DNA of 40,159 bases from Tsuneonella suprasediminis (GTDB lineage: Bacteria; Pseudomonadota; Alphaproteobacteria; Sphingomonadales; Sphingomonadaceae). The stretch is taken from the NCBI RefSeq assembly GCF_003605755.1, contig NZ_RAHJ01000007.1, positions 1 to 40,159 on the forward strand. The letters run 5' to 3'. This document shows positions 37,107-40,159 of this stretch, in pieces. A program made the position numbers and the translations under genes. The notes below the pieces were generated by a model. The model did not search any database. It was not told the DNA's origin and saw nothing but the letters and a program-made list of their open reading frames with translations. How positions within the stretch are numbered: position 1 is the stretch's first letter; each line of letters begins with the position of its first letter.

Positions 37107-37766
37107 ATGAGACTGAAATGGGCAGTAGCCGCAGCGGTAACGGTAGGATTTGGGCTCGCGCTCCCCGCTCACGCGCAGGAACTTGAGCCCACTCAGATGA
37201 CCGTTGCCTCGGAGTTGACGACCGATGGCTTCCGCGTTGCAGAAGGGACTGATGGCTTCCTTCTCGTCGAACATGGCATTTGGAGAAAGCCTCCAACGGC
37301 CTCGTCCGAGCCGCCGGCTACCGATGCGGGTCGAACCTATCTGCCCTATCGATATCCAAAGCCCCAAGACAGCGCGCCATCGGGCTTTCGTCGGGCAAGC
37401 TACCTTCCTCATGTTTACGCTGCTGAGGCTCAATACTCGCTACCAAGCGGCCTTCTCGACGCTCTTGTATGGACGGAATCACGATATAATCCGATGGCCA
37501 TCAGCAAGGCCGGGGCCGCAGGCTTGGGGCAATTGATGCCAGGGACAGCGCGGGACCTTGGCGTTTCAAATCGCTTCGATCCCAAGGCGAACATCTTGGG
37601 TGCGGCCCGATACCTACGCCAGATGCTGGACAAGTTCGGGGTGGTTCATCTGGCCCTCGCTGCCTACAACGCAGGTCCAGGAGCCGTCGAGCGCGCAGGC
37701 GGTATTCCTCGCAATGGCGAGACGCCGGCCTATGTGCGCGAAGTGCTGCGCCATTGGCGTTTTTGA
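37107..37766 (+). CDS. VirB1-like lytic transglycosylase
   Basis: A 219-aa exported peptidoglycan-cleaving enzyme. A signal peptide ([22 protein letters not shown]) ends at AHA. The SLT domain lies in the last 110 residues: catalytic Glu in [17 protein letters not shown], then [18 protein letters not shown] and [20 protein letters not shown]. Lytic transglycosylases of this size open the wall for conjugation channels, although no type IV secretion genes are in view. AAAGGA precedes the ATG at 37107, and an earlier ATG at 37059 would add 16 residues before the signal. Confidence 0.9.
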   Translation: MRLKWAVAAAVTVGFGLALPAHAQELEPTQMTVASELTTDGFRVAEGTDGFLLVEHGIWRKPPTASSEPPATDAGRTYLPYRYPKPQDSAPSGFRRASYLPHVYAAEAQYSLPSGLLDALVWTESRYNPMAISKAGAAGLGQLMPGTARDLGVSNRFDPKANILGAARYLRQMLDKFGVVHLALAAYNAGPGAVERAGGIPRNGETPAYVREVLRHWRF

Positions 37767-37778
37767 AAGGGGGAGGTT

Positions 37779-37988
37779 GTGAGCGCGGGTCGAATACGCG
37801 TATCGGGGACATTAAGCCGTGGCAGGCGCGGAATGATCCTGACTACTGCTGCTGACGATGTCTGGATTATCGAAGGCGATGATGTCGGTGAGGACTTCAT
37901 CGGATATACAGTGACCGTTGACGGCGTTGTCGCGGGCATGGATCGGATACGCGCCGACTGGCTTGGGGTGGAGAGTCATTCTTCCTGA
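37779..37988 (+). CDS. Small DUF5818-like protein
   Basis: A 69-aa protein with a beta-rich pattern: GRIRVSGTLSRGRRGMILTT, DDVWIIEGDDVGEDFIGYTV, TVDGVVAGMDRIRADWLG. It resembles short DUF5818-type proteins of sphingomonads. A GTG start at 37779 follows GGGGGAGG and lies 12 nt after the transglycosylase stop, so the two are coupled. Its 3' end overlaps the tail of the convergent integrase by 13 bp. Function is unknown. Confidence 0.6.
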   Translation: MSAGRIRVSGTLSRGRRGMILTTAADDVWIIEGDDVGEDFIGYTVTVDGVVAGMDRIRADWLGVESHSS

Positions 37989-39250
37989 CTGTCCTGCGGC
38001 GGATACTTCGCGACGAGCAGTAGAACCTCCCTGCCCCACAGCGCGAGAGCTTCGCGTTTTTCATTCGTGTACTGATGCCGATGATAGACCCCGGCGACAC
38101 CAGCCATTGCCGAGCCGGACTGATGATTGAGAACGGCCTCTGAAACGACCAGCGGTATTCCAATCCTCTGCAGTCCGGTCGCCACCGTCCGGCGAATGTC
38201 ATGCATGGTAAAATGAGCGGCTTCATAGCCGAGTTTCTCGTCCACGCTTGCCCTTATCCGCTTCCAGGCCTTTGACAGCCCACTGACACTGTTTGTGCTG
38301 GTGACCTTGGATGCCAGTAGAATTTGGGATTGCCTGTGAGCGTCTTCAGGCGCGATCCCGGCGGCCGCGAAGATGTCGGTGACGACCTCGAGGGCCTGTG
38401 CGGATAAAGGCACCACATTTGCCTTGCCGTTTTTCGCTCTATCTCCTGGTACAGTCCAAACTTTCCCCTTGAAGTCGAATTCGTCGCAAGTGGCGTCGAG
38501 CACCTCTCCCCGGCGCTGGGCCGTGAGAATCAACATCTGCACAAGATGACCAAACGGATAGCCATCCTCGACGGCGGCTTGCCACAGTGCAGCGACCTCT
38601 CGATCGCTGAGCACCCGGTCGCGAGGCTCGCTCCTTTTTGGGCGCCAGGCGTCCCGGCACGGATTGGCTGGCAAATGTTCAAGTCTGGTGAGCGCCCATG
38701 AGTAGAACGTCGAAAGGTGCCGATAAACGATGCGAGCCATCGTCAGGGTTTCCTTGCCCCGCTCAAATGCGATCTTCTCTACGAAGCCGCTGACGTCGCT
38801 TCGGGTGATCGAATCGGCGAGGCGGTCGCCTAGCTCAGGTTCGATGTACTTGCGGAAAACCCGGTCGAACTCATTCGCGCTCCGCTTTTTGCCAACGATC
38901 TGTTGAGCCAGATATGTCTCGTATAGCTCGGCGACGGTGCCGACACCCTTCGATCCCTTCTTCTTTGCTCCCGGCTTTCTGGCGATGCTTTTGCCTTGCT
39001 CAACGTCGACGAGCAGGTCCCGCGCCTTCCGACGGGCGTGTGCAAGAGTGAAATTCGGGCCATGCCGCCCGATAGTCACGTTCAACCATTTACCTTGAAC
39101 GCGCTTACGCAAGATATACGTTTTGGTGCCGCTCGCTCCCATTCGGAGCCGCAGACCGGTCACGATGCCATCAGCGACCTCAATTTGCCCGCTTGCAGGC
39201 GCTTTCAAACCTGCGATCCGAGCATCCGTCAAACCAACTTTGTTCGCCAT
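37976..39250 (-). CDS. Tyrosine integrase of the P4 type (DUF4102)
   Basis: A 424-aa site-specific recombinase. The N-terminal DUF4102 arm-binding domain (LTDARIAGLKAPASGQIEV, GLRLRMGASGTKTYILRKR, TLAHARRKARDLLVDVEQG) is followed by a SAM-like core-binding domain and the catalytic domain: first Arg in LTAQRRGEVLDATCDEFDF, HDIRRTVATGLQRIG and the Tyr in GVYHRHQYTNEK. It reads away from the tRNA-like attachment site 95 bp upstream, the usual order for an integrase of an island in a tRNA gene. It should integrate and excise the module to its left. Confidence 0.93.
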   Translation of the reverse strand: MANKVGLTDARIAGLKAPASGQIEVADGIVTGLRLRMGASGTKTYILRKRVQGKWLNVTIGRHGPNFTLAHARRKARDLLVDVEQGKSIARKPGAKKKGSKGVGTVAELYETYLAQQIVGKKRSANEFDRVFRKYIEPELGDRLADSITRSDVSGFVEKIAFERGKETLTMARIVYRHLSTFYSWALTRLEHLPANPCRDAWRPKRSEPRDRVLSDREVAALWQAAVEDGYPFGHLVQMLILTAQRRGEVLDATCDEFDFKGKVWTVPGDRAKNGKANVVPLSAQALEVVTDIFAAAGIAPEDAHRQSQILLASKVTSTNSVSGLSKAWKRIRASVDEKLGYEAAHFTMHDIRRTVATGLQRIGIPLVVSEAVLNHQSGSAMAGVAGVYHRHQYTNEKREALALWGREVLLLVAKYPPQDSQEE

Positions 39251-39344
39251 ATGTCCCTGCTACCTTAGGTAGCTTTTTATAGTGGATACTGGCGAACATT
39301 TCAAGAACAATGCGGACTATGAATCGCGGATTTCAGCCATTTTT

Positions 39345-39426
39345 GGACGCATGCGGAAGCGCAAGGACCCTCTGATTTCAGCTCTTAATCAGCGGGTCCT
39401 AGGTTCGAGCCCTAGTGCGTCCACCA
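39345..39426 (+). other. tRNA-Lys(CTT)-derived attachment site
   Basis: From 39382 to 39426 the sequence equals the 3' half of a tRNA-Lys(CTT): anticodon loop CTCTTAA, 3' anticodon stem TCAGC, T arm CTAGGTTCGAGCCCTAG and TGCGTCCACCA. The 5' half is not a normal tRNA: there is no D arm of usual form. GGACGCA at 39345-39351 could pair with TGCGTCC. The segment 39365-39399 forms GGACCC-T-CTGATT facing AATCAG-C-GGGTCC, an extended palindrome around the anticodon loop. Integrases of this type cross over in anticodon stem-loops, so I read it as an att site (attL or attR) rather than a working tRNA. Confidence 0.65.
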
Positions 39427-39581
39427 TTTTTCTTCCTTGACAATCAAGAGTTTACGTCGAGGCCGGCGACAAGCTTGAGCCGCGGGCGGCTCTCACTGTG
39501 ACCATTTTTGTGACCTGAGCTTTCCAGCTTTTCCGGGCAGTTAGACTTTTTCGTGTCTGTGACCGGATTAATCAGCGGGTC
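39385..39581 (+). repeat. 14-bp direct repeat of the att core
   Basis: TTAATCAGCGGGTC occurs at 39385-39398 inside the tRNA-like site and again at 39568-39581 inside the 3' end of the second integrase gene. The match covers the anticodon stem region used as crossover core. It may be a chance sequence, a secondary att core, or the scar of an earlier recombination. Confidence 0.5.
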
Positions 39582-40159
39582 TGTGCCCGGTACAATCAGC
39601 TGGTCGGCATAAGGCTGGAGATGCTTCACCGACATGTGCGCATAACGCCGCACCATCGATTCCGATTTCCATCCCCCCAGTTCCTGAAGCACCCAGGTGG
39701 GCACGTCATTCTGCCGGAGCCAGGTCGCCCAGGTGTGCCGCAGATCGTGCCAGCGAAAATCCTCGATCCCGCAGGCCTTCAATGCCGCACGCCAGGTCCG
39801 CGTATTCGCATTGGCAAGGCGCTTGCCCCGAAATGTGAACACATGAACCGGATGCTTGCCCTTCTGCCGCCGTAATACGCCAAGAGCCGCCTCGTTCAGG
39901 GGCACGCCGAGCGCCTCCCCGTTCTTGGTCTCGCCATATCCGATCGTGACGATGCGCCGGGTCATATCGACCTGATCCCATCGCAGATGGAGTATGTTGC
40001 CCTGACGCAGGCCGGTCGACAATGCGAACAGCACCACCTCGCGCTGGTGTTCAGGAAGCCGACCCATGAGCTCGGCGGCCTGATCGTGGGTGAGAAACCG
40101 CACCCTGACCCGGCCACTGCGCGCATAGGTCTTGAACGCCGGCACATGCGCGATCCATT
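39444..40159 (-). CDS. Second tyrosine integrase, 5' end outside the window
   Basis: The C-terminal catalytic domain of a phage-type tyrosine recombinase. It has the first Arg in ALSTGLRQGNILHLRWDQVD, RWHDLRHTWATWLRQNDVP, ELGGWKSESMVRRYAHMSVK with the Tyr in RYAH, and a polar tail. The frame stays open to the window edge, so the core-binding domain and start lie beyond 40159; a GTG at 40145 is internal. It is unlike the P4-type integrase at 37976-39250 and ends 17 bp from the tRNA-like site. It therefore belongs to a second element placed in tandem at the same target. Confidence 0.9.
   Translation of the reverse strand, partial: WIAHVPAFKTYARSGRVRVRFLTHDQAAELMGRLPEHQREVVLFALSTGLRQGNILHLRWDQVDMTRRIVTIGYGETKNGEALGVPLNEAALGVLRRQKGKHPVHVFTFRGKRLANANTRTWRAALKACGIEDFRWHDLRHTWATWLRQNDVPTWVLQELGGWKSESMVRRYAHMSVKHLQPYADQLIVPGTDPLINPVTDTKKSNCPEKLESSGHKNGHSESRPRLKLVAGLDVNS

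Noticed and set aside
39345-39426. A functional tRNA-Lys gene
   Set aside because: The 5' half has no normal D arm and the anticodon stem does not match on its 5' side, so only the 3' end is tRNA-like.

Overview
The window reads as an accessory, mobile-element-rich region of a high-GC alphaproteobacterium, probably a member of the Sphingomonadales (Sphingomonas, Novosphingobium or Erythrobacter type). This is inferred from protein style, GC content and the tRNA-Lys(CTT)-like 3' end at the right-hand attachment site; no rRNA or species marker is present.

Positions 1-2457 are an IS21-family element (istA/istB). From about 2530 to 27776 lies a stress-tolerance island resembling the transmissible locus of stress tolerance (tLST, also called locus of heat resistance). 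It holds four small heat-shock proteins plus the 5' stub of a fifth, a ribosome-hibernation/sigma-like fusion protein, a cardiolipin-synthase-type phospholipase D protein, a KefB-type K+/H+ antiporter, Dps, and a minus-strand chaperone operon clpB-trxC-dnaJ(cbpA)-HATPase-dnaK-grpE. Divergent from that operon is a plus-strand envelope-stress operon: DUF5335, yfdX, hdeD, a two-TM protein, an NDUFS4-domain protein, mscS and psiE. The 3' half of a groEL gene closes the island. The parts fit one job: surviving heat, oxidative, acid and osmotic shock. Disaggregase, Hsp70 and holdases handle protein folding; Trx and Dps handle redox and iron; KefB, MscS, HdeD, PsiE and Cls handle the envelope; and the HPF fusion probably acts on ribosomes.

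The island is scarred. Pieces of two IS5-family elements, an N-terminally deleted IS110 element, a frameshifted yfdX, two Crp/Fnr fragments and the truncated groEL record repeated insertion and deletion. An IS3-family element (27837-29088) and an intact IS110-family transposase (29338-30372) separate the stress block from the next module.

From 30544 to 39250 is an integrative-element module: a RES/Xre-type toxin-antitoxin pair with an operator palindrome, a 1410-aa methyltransferase-helicase of the strawberry-notch/DarB type, a CHC2-Toprim protein, a VirB1-like lytic transglycosylase, a small DUF5818-like protein and a P4-type tyrosine integrase. The integrase lies next to a tRNA-Lys-derived attachment site (39345-39426). 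A second, different tyrosine integrase (39444 to the window edge) starts beyond it, so two elements appear to sit in tandem at one tRNA-type site.
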